Positions 18,085 through 27,328 of a DNA stretch of 64,000 nt are shown one piece after another. Under the pieces are notes generated by a model, which was given only the letters and a program-made list of their open reading frames with translations, did not search any database and was not told the DNA's origin. Both the position numbers and the translations under genes were made by a program. Source of the stretch: Chryseobacterium joostei (lineage in GTDB: Bacteria > Bacteroidota > Bacteroidia > Flavobacteriales > Weeksellaceae); the NCBI RefSeq assembly GCF_003815775.1, contig NZ_CP033926.1, positions 868,001-932,000 on the forward strand, given 5' to 3'. Positions within the stretch are counted from its first letter, which is position 1. Every line of letters starts with the position of its first letter.

Positions 18085-19125
18085 TCACTTATACACTGAT
18101 AATGAGAGCTTCATGTTCACCACCTGTCCTTCCATCGGACGTTCAATAAAGGTCTGGCGGATATCTCCGAAGCGCATCTCATCTTTTTTGGCTTTCTGAA
18201 TCAGCTGCTGAATGGCCTTAATTCGCCCTTCGTAGTTCCCTTTGTAGTACATTACGTAGTTTTGAGACGGGTTTACGGACCTAAAATTAAAGTTATTGTC
18301 AGACACCCCAATTTTCTTGGAAAGTGGAATTCCGAGGAAGTAAGAAACCTCCTTGTCTTTGTAATTATCCGCATCGGTCATCAGAATCGGATATCCGAAT
18401 TCATCATCTCTTTTTCCAAGGTCCATTGTTACAAAATTATACACCTTGTTGTAGTTCATTACGATATTTTTGTAAAGAGCATCTTTCTTGTTGGAAGTAC
18501 TTACATTAATTCCCAGCAATAGCTTATCCTCTTCATTTTCTACCATCAGACTGTCATACTTAATGGCAGCCATTTGATTGTCTTTTTCAACCTTATTTCC
18601 TAGTGCATTTTTAAGATTCACCATACTTTTGGTGATATTTTCAGCAAAACGATCCTCAGTCCAGAAGTTTTCTACTCTTCTCCAAACAGATAGCTTTGGA
18701 GTATGTACGTACCAGATTATTTTTGTTTTTTCAGCAGAAACAGGCTTAAATTTAACGTCAACCAGCGTTGGATTTTCATTTTTATCCTCAAAAAGTTGGT
18801 ATTTTAAAGTCTTATTGAGGTTTTCATATCTGATGAACATTTCACCATCCGTATCATTTTTAGAATCCACGTAGCTGATGGCACTTCCCTGTCCTTCATA
18901 AGGCGTATAATAATCTATATCCATAGACTGTGAACTGGTGAAAAAATTATTCCACCTGGTAAAGCTCTGCAGGTTATTAAACTGTGCAAAGACTTTATCT
19001 ACCGGATAATCAATTTCTTTTTCAACGGTGAAATTTTTGTTTTCATCCACAAAATAATACATGGAAGCAGCATACGCTCCACCCAAAAGAAGAAGAATTA
19101 CAGTTATTATTTTAAAAATACGCAT
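18085..19125 (-). CDS. Membrane-anchored SRPBCC (polyketide cyclase-like) protein
   Basis: This protein has 346 residues from the ATG at 19125 (MRIFKIITV). The frame extends six codons upstream, but that overlaps the promoter. One N-terminal transmembrane helix (about 4-22) is followed by a START/SRPBCC domain (KEIDYPVDKVFAQFNNLQSFTRW through WYVHTPKLSVW). A second, GyrI/effector-binding-like half ends the protein. Proteins of this build are common and uncharacterised in Bacteroidota, and a lipid- or ligand-binding role in the envelope is a guess. The promoter at 19130-19160 would give an essentially leaderless message. Confidence 0.72.
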   Translation of the reverse strand: MRIFKIITVILLLLGGAYAASMYYFVDENKNFTVEKEIDYPVDKVFAQFNNLQSFTRWNNFFTSSQSMDIDYYTPYEGQGSAISYVDSKNDTDGEMFIRYENLNKTLKYQLFEDKNENPTLVDVKFKPVSAEKTKIIWYVHTPKLSVWRRVENFWTEDRFAENITKSMVNLKNALGNKVEKDNQMAAIKYDSLMVENEEDKLLLGINVSTSNKKDALYKNIVMNYNKVYNFVTMDLGKRDDEFGYPILMTDADNYKDKEVSYFLGIPLSKKIGVSDNNFNFRSVNPSQNYVMYYKGNYEGRIKAIQQLIQKAKKDEMRFGDIRQTFIERPMEGQVVNMKLSLSVYK

Positions 19126-19129
19126 CGCA

Positions 19130-19160
19130 CAAAAGTAATACAAATAAAAAAAGTGAACAA
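19130..19160 (-). promoter_or_regulatory. Flavobacterial promoter of the SRPBCC gene
   Basis: On the reverse strand TTG (19160-19158) is followed after exactly 20 bases by TACTTTTG (19137-19130). The -7 box ends 4 bases before the ATG at 19125, so the transcript should start at or next to the start codon. The promoter overlaps the terminator hairpin of the glg operon. Confidence 0.6.
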
Positions 19161-19173
19161 TATGCTGTTCACT
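19145..19173 (-). terminator. Terminator of the glycogen operon
   Basis: An 8-bp stem (AGTGAACA with TGTTCACT) with a 6-base loop is followed by a run of T on the reverse strand, 23 bases after the glgC stop. Confidence 0.7.
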
Positions 19174-19195
19174 CTTGTTTTATGTTTAACAATAA

Positions 19196-20464
19196 TTAAC
19201 CTATATGAGTTCCCGGAGGAAGTACTGCTCCTTTTTTCACCACTACAATTCCGTCCTGTACAGAATGGGTTCCGTAGTCTCCATCAGGAATATGCTTTCC
19301 GCCAATGATCTTTACATTGTCACCAATATAGCAGTTTTTATCAAGGATTGCTTTTTCAATATAGCAGTATTTCCCTATTCCCATATTCGGGCGTCCGCTT
19401 CTGTCATTCATTACAATTTCAGTTGTATTTTGATAGAAATCTGCCCCCATCACATAGGAATTAACAATGGTACTTCCTTTGTCTATTCTTGTTCTGTTTC
19501 CAATCACGGAGTTTTCAATTTTATCTGCCATGATGATGCATCCGTCTCCGAAAACTGCCTTACTTACATAAGATCCATTAATTTTCGACGGTGGCAACAT
19601 CCTTGCCCTTGTATAAATAGGCGAGGAAGAAAACAGATTAAATTGCGGAAGATCCAGGCAAAGATCCAGATTGGCTTCGTAGAATGATTCTATTGTCCCG
19701 ATATCTGTCCAATATCCTTCGTACTGGTAACTTAAGGTCTTATATTTTCCGATGGAACTTGGGATAATGTCTTTTCCGAAATCATCGCCAGCTCCTTCAC
19801 CAAACATCTTTTTCAGGATATTTTTGGTGAAAATATAAATTCCCATGGATGCTAAAAACTCTTTCCCTTTTTGCTTATTTTCATCTGAAACTTCAGATTT
19901 TAAGCCTTCCAGCGTATCATAGCCCGGCTTTTCATAGAAAGAGGTGATATTTCCTTCATCATCAGATTTTAAGATCCCGAAACCAGTGGCATCTTTAGCA
20001 TTTACAGGGATTGTTGCAATGGTAAGATCTCCTCCGTTTTCGATATGAAAATCGAGCATTTCCCTAAAATCCATTTGATACAATTGATCTCCTGATAGGA
20101 TTAAAATATAATCATAGTCATATTTTTCAAGATGCTTCATAGATTGACGCACCGCATCTGCCGTTCCCTGATACCAGCTTTCGTTTTCTACATTCTGCTC
20201 TGCAGCCAAAATATCTACAAAGCCCTTGCTAAAGATATCAAAGTGGTAAGAATTCTTAATATGAGAATTTAGGGAAGCTGAATTAAACTGGGTTAATACC
20301 AATATTTTATTCAGTCCTGAATTGAGACAGTTTGAAATGGGAATATCCACCAATCTGTATTTTCCTGCGATAGGTACAGCTGGTTTTGACCTTGTAAATG
20401 TTAAGGGGAATAATCTTGTTCCTCTGCCGCCTCCCAATACAATAGAGATTACATTTCGATTCAT
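19196..20464 (-). CDS. glgC: Glucose-1-phosphate adenylyltransferase
   Basis: This 422-residue enzyme makes ADP-glucose from glucose-1-phosphate and ATP, the committed step of glycogen synthesis. The nucleotidyltransferase start GGGRGTRLFPLT is at 11-22, followed by RSKPAVPIAGKYRLVDIPISN (25-45) with the expected Lys and Arg residues. The GDQLYQMD catalytic acid motif comes next. The C-terminal third is a left-handed beta-helix typical of the allosteric domain (SYVMGADFY, IGDNVKIIGG). It is the last gene of glgB-glgA-lipoprotein-glgC. Confidence 0.96.
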   Translation of the reverse strand: MNRNVISIVLGGGRGTRLFPLTFTRSKPAVPIAGKYRLVDIPISNCLNSGLNKILVLTQFNSASLNSHIKNSYHFDIFSKGFVDILAAEQNVENESWYQGTADAVRQSMKHLEKYDYDYILILSGDQLYQMDFREMLDFHIENGGDLTIATIPVNAKDATGFGILKSDDEGNITSFYEKPGYDTLEGLKSEVSDENKQKGKEFLASMGIYIFTKNILKKMFGEGAGDDFGKDIIPSSIGKYKTLSYQYEGYWTDIGTIESFYEANLDLCLDLPQFNLFSSSPIYTRARMLPPSKINGSYVSKAVFGDGCIIMADKIENSVIGNRTRIDKGSTIVNSYVMGADFYQNTTEIVMNDRSGRPNMGIGKYCYIEKAILDKNCYIGDNVKIIGGKHIPDGDYGTHSVQDGIVVVKKGAVLPPGTHIG

Positions 20465-20480
20465 AATTATCTTGCGTTTT

Positions 20481-21017
20481 TTATTTTATTAAGTCAACTG
20501 TTCTACTCTGGGTATCTACGTTTACCCTGAAACAAATTTTATTTTCATATTTCAATTCCGGATTTAATACAGTTACTTCATATTTCCCAGGGTCTTTCAA
20601 AGCTGTTATTTCATTATTTACATCATCGAAAGAAACATTATAATCTCTCAGTTTATTCCGGAATAGTTTATTTACAATCAGAACATCCATTACATCGGCT
20701 CTTTTCATGGCATACTCCTCTATATCCTTATCATATCTTGCCTCCCAGTCTTTGCCATATTTTCTTGTAATAGCTGCCAGAGTTTTTTTATTGGCGTCGG
20801 CTATTTCTTTCAGTGTTTCATAACCAGTGGTACAGCCTCCGGCATCTACCCATTTTATCTTCCACTTTTCAGATATAGCATTGGTTGCTTCTTCTCCATA
20901 CATATCCTTAAGACCTGCTCCATACAACCAAAAGTAGCCGTCACGAAGCCCATCATCTTCTTTTTTACAGGAAGACAACATGATTATGATCAGTAAAAAA
21001 GGAAAAACACGTGTCAT
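20481..21017 (-). CDS. Hypothetical lipoprotein inside the glycogen operon
   Basis: This 178-residue protein has a lipoprotein signal peptide, with lipobox LSSC and lipidated C17. The mature part has an aromatic-rich start (GYFWLYGAGLKDMYG), a Lys/Glu-rich helical middle and a strand-rich C-terminus ending in RTVDLIK. I do not recognise a domain. It begins one base after the glgA stop and ends 16 bases before glgC, so it is co-transcribed with the glycogen genes. Despite the position, an envelope lipoprotein is not expected in cytoplasmic glycogen synthesis, and its role is unknown. Confidence 0.75.
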   Translation of the reverse strand: MTRVFPFLLIIIMLSSCKKEDDGLRDGYFWLYGAGLKDMYGEEATNAISEKWKIKWVDAGGCTTGYETLKEIADANKKTLAAITRKYGKDWEARYDKDIEEYAMKRADVMDVLIVNKLFRNKLRDYNVSFDDVNNEITALKDPGKYEVTVLNPELKYENKICFRVNVDTQSRTVDLIK

Positions 21018-21018
21018 A

Positions 21019-22425
21019 TCAGCTATTATATAAAGCTAAATATTTTTCTGCAGATTTCTCCCATGAAAAATCAAAATTCATATTGGCGTGGATCAGATCT
21101 CCCATTACCCCTTTTTGATTATAGATTTCAAGTGCCCTATTCATTGCATGAACAATATCATCTACTCCCGGATAGGTAAAGTTTAATCCCGCCCCGCCTG
21201 TTGAAATATCTTCCACGGTATCTTTCAATCCGCCGGTATATCTCACCACAGGAACCGTTCCGTATCTCATGGAATACATTTGGTTCAAACCACATGGCTC
21301 TACCCTTGACGGCATCAATAAGAAGTCTGCCGATGCATAGATCTTATGGGAAAGATGTTCTTTATATCCTACATCCAGAGCAAAATTGGTATAGGTATAA
21401 TCGTATTCCTTTAATTTATTTTCTACATAGGTATTCCCTGAACCTAAAACCATGATATTCAATGATCCATAGTTTTGCTTAATACTTCTCCATACTACAT
21501 CAGGAAGCAGGTCTGCTCCTTTTTCCGTAGCAAATCTTCCTATAAAAGCAAACAAGGGAAGCTCCGGCTTCAGGCCATATTCTTTACACAGCTTTTCTTT
21601 ATTTTTCTTCTTTTGAGCAACTGCATTTTTTATATTAAAATTAAAATCCACCATGGGATCTGTTTCAGGGTTCCATACTTCTGTGTCAATCCCGTTGATA
21701 ATTCCATACGCTTTTCCAAATTCCTGACGAACCAAACTTTCCAGTCCACGGAAGCTTATGAAAAGTTCTTCCAGATATCCTTCAGAAACAGTAGTAAAGG
21801 CATGGGAACATTTAATCATACTTGCCAATGGATTGATGAACCCGTTCCAATCCATCAGTCCCCATTTATAGGCATCAAAGGATGGCATATAGTTCGCCAT
21901 GTTCCAGCTCATCATTCCCTGATATTCTCCATTATGAATGGTTCCTATGGTTTTTACGCCTTGCAGAAATTCAAATTCAGGGCAATGCTCAACCATAAAG
22001 GGCACCAATCCGGTGTGATAATCATGACAATGAAGGATATCCGGCTTTATTTCCATGGCACACAACCAATGCAAAATTCCCTGCTGAAAAGCGAGAAACT
22101 GAAAGCTCTCATCCTGATAGCCATAAGGGTTGTCCCTATCCAATAACCCCGGAATTTTCACCATATAAAGCTCAAAACCCAAAACATTGGATGTTTCTCT
22201 CATGACCTGAACTTGCAGCATATTTGATCCCTGATGAATAAATCCGTCAAAAACCTTCTCAAATTCATGATCATAGACAAAGGCTTTGTTATACCAAGGC
22301 ATTACCACCTTAGCATCTATTCCTTTTATCTTATTCTGATACTTTGGCAGTGCTCCAACTACATCCGCCAGACCACCTACTTTTGCTACAGGATAACATT
22401 CTGTACTTAAATGATAAACAACCAT
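21019..22425 (-). CDS. glgA: Glycogen synthase
   Basis: This 468-residue ADP-glucose-dependent GT5 glycosyltransferase elongates alpha-1,4-glucan chains. The N-terminal donor-binding loop is KVGGL (15-19, with ADVVGALP), and the C-terminal half holds PSRVEPCGLNQMYSMRYG with the conserved glutamate and a GGLKDTV loop. The length matches the family. It starts 2 bases after the glgB stop, so translation is probably coupled. Confidence 0.96.
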   Translation of the reverse strand: MVVYHLSTECYPVAKVGGLADVVGALPKYQNKIKGIDAKVVMPWYNKAFVYDHEFEKVFDGFIHQGSNMLQVQVMRETSNVLGFELYMVKIPGLLDRDNPYGYQDESFQFLAFQQGILHWLCAMEIKPDILHCHDYHTGLVPFMVEHCPEFEFLQGVKTIGTIHNGEYQGMMSWNMANYMPSFDAYKWGLMDWNGFINPLASMIKCSHAFTTVSEGYLEELFISFRGLESLVRQEFGKAYGIINGIDTEVWNPETDPMVDFNFNIKNAVAQKKKNKEKLCKEYGLKPELPLFAFIGRFATEKGADLLPDVVWRSIKQNYGSLNIMVLGSGNTYVENKLKEYDYTYTNFALDVGYKEHLSHKIYASADFLLMPSRVEPCGLNQMYSMRYGTVPVVRYTGGLKDTVEDISTGGAGLNFTYPGVDDIVHAMNRALEIYNQKGVMGDLIHANMNFDFSWEKSAEKYLALYNS

Positions 22426-22427
22426 TT

Positions 22428-24377
22428 TTACCTTTTGTGTTTAATTCTATGTAATTTATACTTTTTATCTTTCTTCTGTCTCAGGATAATACCGGCCAGT
22501 GGAGGGAGCTTTACTGTCATGGATTTTTGGTGTCCCATCCAGTCTTCATATTTTTCATCCAATATTTCAGGCTGTACTCCGCTTCCGCTATATTGTTTAT
22601 CATCTGAATTTAAAACAACCTCCCAATGTGTTCCTGCCGGAATCCCTATTCTGTAATCCATTACTTTTGGAGACAAATTCAGGACTACCATCACAACATC
22701 TTCTCTTTTTTTTCCTTTCCTAAGATATACATACACCGAATTTTCCAGATCATCTGCCTCTACCCACTCAAAACCTGCTTTATCAAACTGATTTTCATAA
22801 AGGGCAGATTCTGATCTGTATAAATGATTAAGCTCCTTCACAAGATCCTGTAGTCCTTTATGAACAGGATATTTTAATAAATGCCAATCCAGACTTTGGG
22901 TAAAGTTCCATTCACTGGTTTGTCCAAATTCATCCCCCATGAAAAGCAGCTTTGCTCCCGGATGGGTATACATATATACATACAAGGTACGAAGATTGGC
23001 AAATTTCTGCCATTCATCCCCTTTCATTTTATAAATTAAACTTGCTTTCCCGTGTACCACTTCATCGTGAGACAAAGGCATCATATAATTTTCATTATAC
23101 ATATACATGGAAGCAAACGTAAGTTTATGATGATGGAACTTCCTGTTGGTAAAGTCTTCCTTAAAATAATCCAGCGTATCATGCATCCAGCCCATCATCC
23201 ATTTCATTCCGAAACCAACACCTCCATCATGTACAGGCTTGGTCAGCAATGGGAAATCTGAACTTTCTTCGGCAATCGTTATAATACTGTTTCCAAATTC
23301 CTTGTAAACAGCCGTATTGAATTCCTGAAGAAAAGCTTTCGCTTCAAGGTTTACATTTTCACCATATACATTAGGTTCCCATTCTCCTTCGTTCCTTGAA
23401 TAATCCAGATGGAGCATTGAGGTTACCGCGTCTACACGTAATCCATCAGCATGGTAACGGTCCAGCCAAAACATGGCATTGGAAATCAGAAAGGATTTGA
23501 CTTCATTTCTTCCATAATTGAAAATGTGTGATTTCCAGTCAGGATGAAAGCCTTTTCTTGGGTCTTCATGTTCATACAGATAGGATCCGTCAAAACGGTA
23601 AAGTCCATTGGCATCTCCCGGAAAATGAGCAGGAACCCAATCCAGAATTACGCCTATCTTATTTTTATGAAGTTCATCAATCAGAAACATCAAATCTTGT
23701 GGTGATCCAAAACGTGAAGTTGCCGCATAAAATCCTGTAATCTGATACCCCCAACTCGGATCATATGGAAACTCCATAACCGGCATAAACTCTACATGAG
23801 TGAAGCCCATTTCCATTATATAAGGTACAAGCTTATTTGCTATGTCTCGGTAATTCAAAAAGCTATCAGGATGATCTTCTTCTCTTACCCATGAACCTAA
23901 ATGCAGCTCATAAACAGAAATTGGAGCTTCCAGACTATTTCTTTCATGGCGATTTTCCATCCATTCCTTATCATTCCAATCATACCAGGTTGTAGAAACC
24001 AGTGATGCCGCCTGAATATTTTGCTCCCAGCTTAATGCATAAGGGTCGCTTTTTTCTAAAATCTCACCTCTTTCCGTCTCAATAGCATATTTATATAAGG
24101 TACCCCAGGGTAATCCATCAATGAAGCCTTCCCAAATCCCTGATCCGTCCCATCTTGGAAACAAAATATGATCCTTATGATTCCAGTTATTGAAATTACC
24201 TATTACAGAAACCTTTTTTGCATGAGGCGCCCAAACTGAAAAATAAACTCCTTTTACGCCATCCTTTTCTACAGAATGTGCTCCAAATTTACCATATAGC
24301 TTATAGTGTCTACCTTCTTTAAAAAGATACACATCATGATCAGTGAAAAGCGTATAGGTTTTAACAGAATTCATCAA
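22428..24377 (-). CDS. glgB: 1,4-alpha-glucan branching enzyme
   Basis: This 649-residue GH13 enzyme introduces alpha-1,6 branches into glycogen. A CBM48 domain lies at about 25-115 (VYFSVWAPHAKKVSVIGNFNNW). The catalytic barrel carries nucleophile D316 in LRVDAV, acid/base E370 in TIAEES, and D438 in LSHDEVVHGK. A C-terminal beta domain ends with NLSPKVMDYRIGIP. It is the first gene of the operon and is divergent from the CBM-esterase gene, with a 195-base AT-rich gap that must hold both promoters. I see no exact promoter match there. Confidence 0.96.
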   Translation of the reverse strand: MMNSVKTYTLFTDHDVYLFKEGRHYKLYGKFGAHSVEKDGVKGVYFSVWAPHAKKVSVIGNFNNWNHKDHILFPRWDGSGIWEGFIDGLPWGTLYKYAIETERGEILEKSDPYALSWEQNIQAASLVSTTWYDWNDKEWMENRHERNSLEAPISVYELHLGSWVREEDHPDSFLNYRDIANKLVPYIMEMGFTHVEFMPVMEFPYDPSWGYQITGFYAATSRFGSPQDLMFLIDELHKNKIGVILDWVPAHFPGDANGLYRFDGSYLYEHEDPRKGFHPDWKSHIFNYGRNEVKSFLISNAMFWLDRYHADGLRVDAVTSMLHLDYSRNEGEWEPNVYGENVNLEAKAFLQEFNTAVYKEFGNSIITIAEESSDFPLLTKPVHDGGVGFGMKWMMGWMHDTLDYFKEDFTNRKFHHHKLTFASMYMYNENYMMPLSHDEVVHGKASLIYKMKGDEWQKFANLRTLYVYMYTHPGAKLLFMGDEFGQTSEWNFTQSLDWHLLKYPVHKGLQDLVKELNHLYRSESALYENQFDKAGFEWVEADDLENSVYVYLRKGKKREDVVMVVLNLSPKVMDYRIGIPAGTHWEVVLNSDDKQYSGSGVQPEILDEKYEDWMGHQKSMTVKLPPLAGIILRQKKDKKYKLHRIKHKR

Positions 24378-24572
24378 GATCAGTTTGTATTTATATTTTC
24401 CCTGAAACTACGAAAAATACTAACAACCGCGATTAATTATTCTTCAAATAATTATCAAGTTAGTTTTCCTCTTTCGTCTATCTATCAAATATATCATTTT
24501 TTAATTCACTTTTTTATGATTCCAAAACAATCTTTTTTATAAATTTAGCAAACTAATATTTATTAAACACAT

Positions 24573-25697
24573 ATGATGAGGTTTGAACTTTATACTGATG
24601 AAAAAGACGACAGACCAGTATTTATAACTGGAAATTTCAATAATTGGAACCCCAAGGACTATACTTACCAGCTTACACAAGCGGACTCATGCAATTACTT
24701 CATAGAAATTGATAATCAAATACTTCCGGAAGAAGTTGAGTATAAATTCACCAAAGGAGGCTGGGAAAATGTTGAACTGGATAAATACGGAAACATTACC
24801 CCTAACCGAAAGGCTAAAAAGTCCATAGAAAAAACCTCCGATACTGTAGAAAAGTGGAGATTGAACTGGGGACCATTCAAGAAAGAATTTTTTCCTGTTG
24901 CAGAAGTCATTTCTGAAAAATTCTATATTCCACAGCTTGACCGCTATCGTAAAGTTTGGGCAGTACTTCCGTATGATTACCATACATCGGATAAACACTA
25001 CCCTGTCTTGTATCTTCAGGATGCCCAGAACCTCTTCAACGAAGGAAGTGGCTTCGGAAACTGGGAAATCGACAAAAAACTATCCATCCTTGCGGAATAT
25101 GGACGAGGTGATGTTATCGTCATTGCTATAGAACATGGAAGCGAAGACAGAATTAAGGAATATATTTTCGATAATGATAATATTGCCAACGGTTCCGAAG
25201 GCAAGAAATACATCCGTTTCATTACAGATACCCTAAAACCTTTTGTAGACGAAAATTACCGTACCAAGAAAGATCGCGACAATACTGGAATTGGAGGCAG
25301 CTCATTAGGCGCGCTTATCAGTATTTACAGTGGTTTTCTTTACCCCGAGGTTTATTCAAAATTATTAATATTCTCTCCCTCTCTTTGGGTAGAACCTAAC
25401 AATAATTTCCCAATGATGAACTTCAGGGTTCCTTTTAAAACAAAAATATATTTATACGGTGGCGGACAGGAAGGATCCAAAATGGTAAAAAGAATTCATA
25501 TTTTCGAGGAATACCTGAAAAGATGGGAGAAAAAGAATCTTTTTGATTTCGAATTCAGAACCAACATCAATCCGGAAGGAACTCACAATGAGTTTTACTG
25601 GTCGCAGGAATTCCCAAGGGCCATTGAGTGGCTGTTCTACAACAATACAGAAAATCCTGTGGAGGTAAAACCACAACAACAAAGCATTAAAAACTAA
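24573..25697 (+). CDS. Esterase with N-terminal glucan-binding (AMPK1-CBM/CBM48-like) domain
   Basis: This 374-residue cytoplasmic protein has no signal peptide. Residues about 1-80 form a CBM48/AMPK-type domain (VFITGNFNNWNPKDY, 16-30), closely resembling the start of GlgB. Residues about 105-360 form an esterase D/enterochelin-esterase-like alpha/beta hydrolase: a YPVLYLQDAQNLF strand, the nucleophile elbow GSSLG (242-246, S244) and a late THNEFYW segment supplying the likely histidine. It is divergent from glgB, so a substrate tied to glycogen is plausible. It could equally belong with the ligase genes downstream. Any ester substrate is unknown. Confidence 0.8.
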   Translation: MMRFELYTDEKDDRPVFITGNFNNWNPKDYTYQLTQADSCNYFIEIDNQILPEEVEYKFTKGGWENVELDKYGNITPNRKAKKSIEKTSDTVEKWRLNWGPFKKEFFPVAEVISEKFYIPQLDRYRKVWAVLPYDYHTSDKHYPVLYLQDAQNLFNEGSGFGNWEIDKKLSILAEYGRGDVIVIAIEHGSEDRIKEYIFDNDNIANGSEGKKYIRFITDTLKPFVDENYRTKKDRDNTGIGGSSLGALISIYSGFLYPEVYSKLLIFSPSLWVEPNNNFPMMNFRVPFKTKIYLYGGGQEGSKMVKRIHIFEEYLKRWEKKNLFDFEFRTNINPEGTHNEFYWSQEFPRAIEWLFYNNTENPVEVKPQQQSIKN

Positions 25698-25711
25698 GTT
25701 TATAAATCGCG

Positions 25712-25748
25712 AAATGAAATTTGTTTACCGACAGAAGAAATTTCATTT
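25712..25748. repeat. Hairpin between esterase and aminopeptidase genes
   Basis: Perfect 11-base inverted arms (AAATGAAATTT with AAATTTCATTT) are separated by 15 bases and have no T run behind them. This may be an mRNA hairpin or operator, and is unlikely to be a terminator. Confidence 0.45.
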
Positions 25749-25770
25749 GATCTAAAAATAATATCAACGT

Positions 25771-27186
25771 ATGAAATTAATCAACAAAAAAAATAAAAAT
25801 TATACTCAGGTTTTCCATTTATTCACTGAAGAAGAATGGGCAAAAACAGGTAAGAACTTCAATAAAAACATTGCCACCTTCTTCACAGGAAAAAAACATG
25901 AGATCTTTGTAAATGCTCATGAAGAGGGAATAACTTATTTTATTGGTCTGGGAAAATCTACCTTACAAAATTTTGAGATTCAGCAGGTTGCTCTAAAGTT
26001 TTCGCAAACCCAAAAAGAAAAGCTACAGCCCGCTCCTACCTTAATGCTTGCTGATTTTCTTAATGAAAAGCAGTTCGAAGAATTTGTGAAAGGACTACTT
26101 ATTGGAACTTACAACTATCCTTTTGAAAGGAATCAACCTTTCTGGAATACAAAATTTGAGCTTCACTTCGAGAATTTAAGCCAGAAAAAACTGGATCATA
26201 TAAGTCAGAAGGCTGAAGCATTAAGTAATGGACAGATGGCCTGTCAGGATTGGCTGAACAAACCTGCCAATTTTAAGAAGCCTGATATCTTCAGTTTGTA
26301 TCTTAAAAATCTGGCAAAAAAATATGAATTAAAATACACTGTCTTCAACAGAAAAAAATGTGAGGAACTTGGCTTGGGAGCTTACCTTGCTGTTAATCAG
26401 GGAAGCGCCTATGATGCCGCATTTACTATTTTAGAATATAAAACTACCGTTAAAAATGCCAAGACATTCGGTTTGGTCGGAAAGTGTGTATTATTTGATA
26501 CTGGTGGAGTTTCATTAAAAAATTCAGCCAATCTGCATTATATGAAATCTGATATGGGTGGTGCGACAGCTGTTCTTGGAACATTGATTTATGCTGCAGA
26601 AATGAAACTTCCGGTTAATATTACTGCCATTCTTCCCATCACGGATAACGCCATTTCTGAAAAAGCCCTGCTTCCAAGTGATGTAATTACAGCTTACAAC
26701 GGAAAAACAATTGAGGTCCTTGATACGGACGCCGAGGGCAGATTAATTCTTGCCGACAGCCTTTCTTATCTATCCAAAAATTACAAAACAGATTTTCTTA
26801 TTGATCTTGCTACTTTAACGGGAAGTTCTGTAAGAATGTTTGGAGATACCTGCGGAGCTCTATTTTCCAATAATGAAGAGCTGAAAAATATGCTAATAAA
26901 AACGGGAGATCAAACCAACCAGAGACTTTGGAATCTGCCTTTGTGGGACGTCTGGAAAGATGACATCCAATCTGATGTAGCAGATCTGAAAAACCTCTCT
27001 ATGAAACCTGTTGGTGATTGTATTATTGCTGCAAAATTTTTAGAGTATTTCATTGAAAATCACCCTAAATGGGCGCATTTGGATATAGCAGGTGTAGCCT
27101 TTGGAAATGTAGGTTATGCCAAGGAAAAAGCAGCAACCGGATTTGGAGTTCAATTATTGGTGGATTTAATCGAAAATTATCACTAA
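25771..27186 (+). CDS. M17 leucyl aminopeptidase family protein
   Basis: This 471-residue two-metal aminopeptidase removes N-terminal residues from peptides. Both signature blocks are intact. Block one is VGKCVLFDTGGVSLK, with metal ligands K238 and D243 and catalytic K250, then D261 in MKSDMGG. Block two is DTDAEGRLILAD, with ligands D320 and E322 and catalytic R324. The usual Asn before TDAEGR is replaced by Asp, which is mild. It lies between the CBM-esterase and the ligase operon. It could process the ligase product or dipeptides from cyanophycin, but general peptide turnover is equally possible. Confidence 0.9.
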   Translation: MKLINKKNKNYTQVFHLFTEEEWAKTGKNFNKNIATFFTGKKHEIFVNAHEEGITYFIGLGKSTLQNFEIQQVALKFSQTQKEKLQPAPTLMLADFLNEKQFEEFVKGLLIGTYNYPFERNQPFWNTKFELHFENLSQKKLDHISQKAEALSNGQMACQDWLNKPANFKKPDIFSLYLKNLAKKYELKYTVFNRKKCEELGLGAYLAVNQGSAYDAAFTILEYKTTVKNAKTFGLVGKCVLFDTGGVSLKNSANLHYMKSDMGGATAVLGTLIYAAEMKLPVNITAILPITDNAISEKALLPSDVITAYNGKTIEVLDTDAEGRLILADSLSYLSKNYKTDFLIDLATLTGSSVRMFGDTCGALFSNNEELKNMLIKTGDQTNQRLWNLPLWDVWKDDIQSDVADLKNLSMKPVGDCIIAAKFLEYFIENHPKWAHLDIAGVAFGNVGYAKEKAATGFGVQLLVDLIENYH

Positions 27187-27265
27187 AAATTAGTTTATTA
27201 CAAAAAATCTCTGTATACTTGATTAGTATTTTTTTCAAAAGCGCATCATATTTCAATTTTTAATA

Positions 27266-27299
27266 TTGATCAAATAATAAAAATATAGTTTTATTTTTG
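27266..27299 (+). promoter_or_regulatory. Promoter of the ATP-grasp ligase operon
   Basis: TTG at 27266-27268 is followed after 23 bases by TATTTTTG at 27292-27299. The spacing is at the long end of the flavobacterial range. It lies 29 bases before the first ATP-grasp gene and so makes the M17 gene a separate unit. Confidence 0.5.
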
Positions 27300-27328
27300 A
27301 AAATTTACTAAAACATAAAAAACATTAT

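Noticed and set aside
19205..19687. Open frame of 160 codons on the + strand
   Set aside because: It is antisense to glgC, whose motifs and operon position are unambiguous. The frame has no domain.
21475..22146. Open frame of 223 codons on the + strand
   Set aside because: It lies wholly inside glgA on the opposite strand, has no recognisable protein pattern and reflects the codon bias of the real gene.
25712..25748. Hairpin as terminator of the CBM-esterase gene
   Set aside because: The stem is only A/T/G-poor with no T run after it on either strand.
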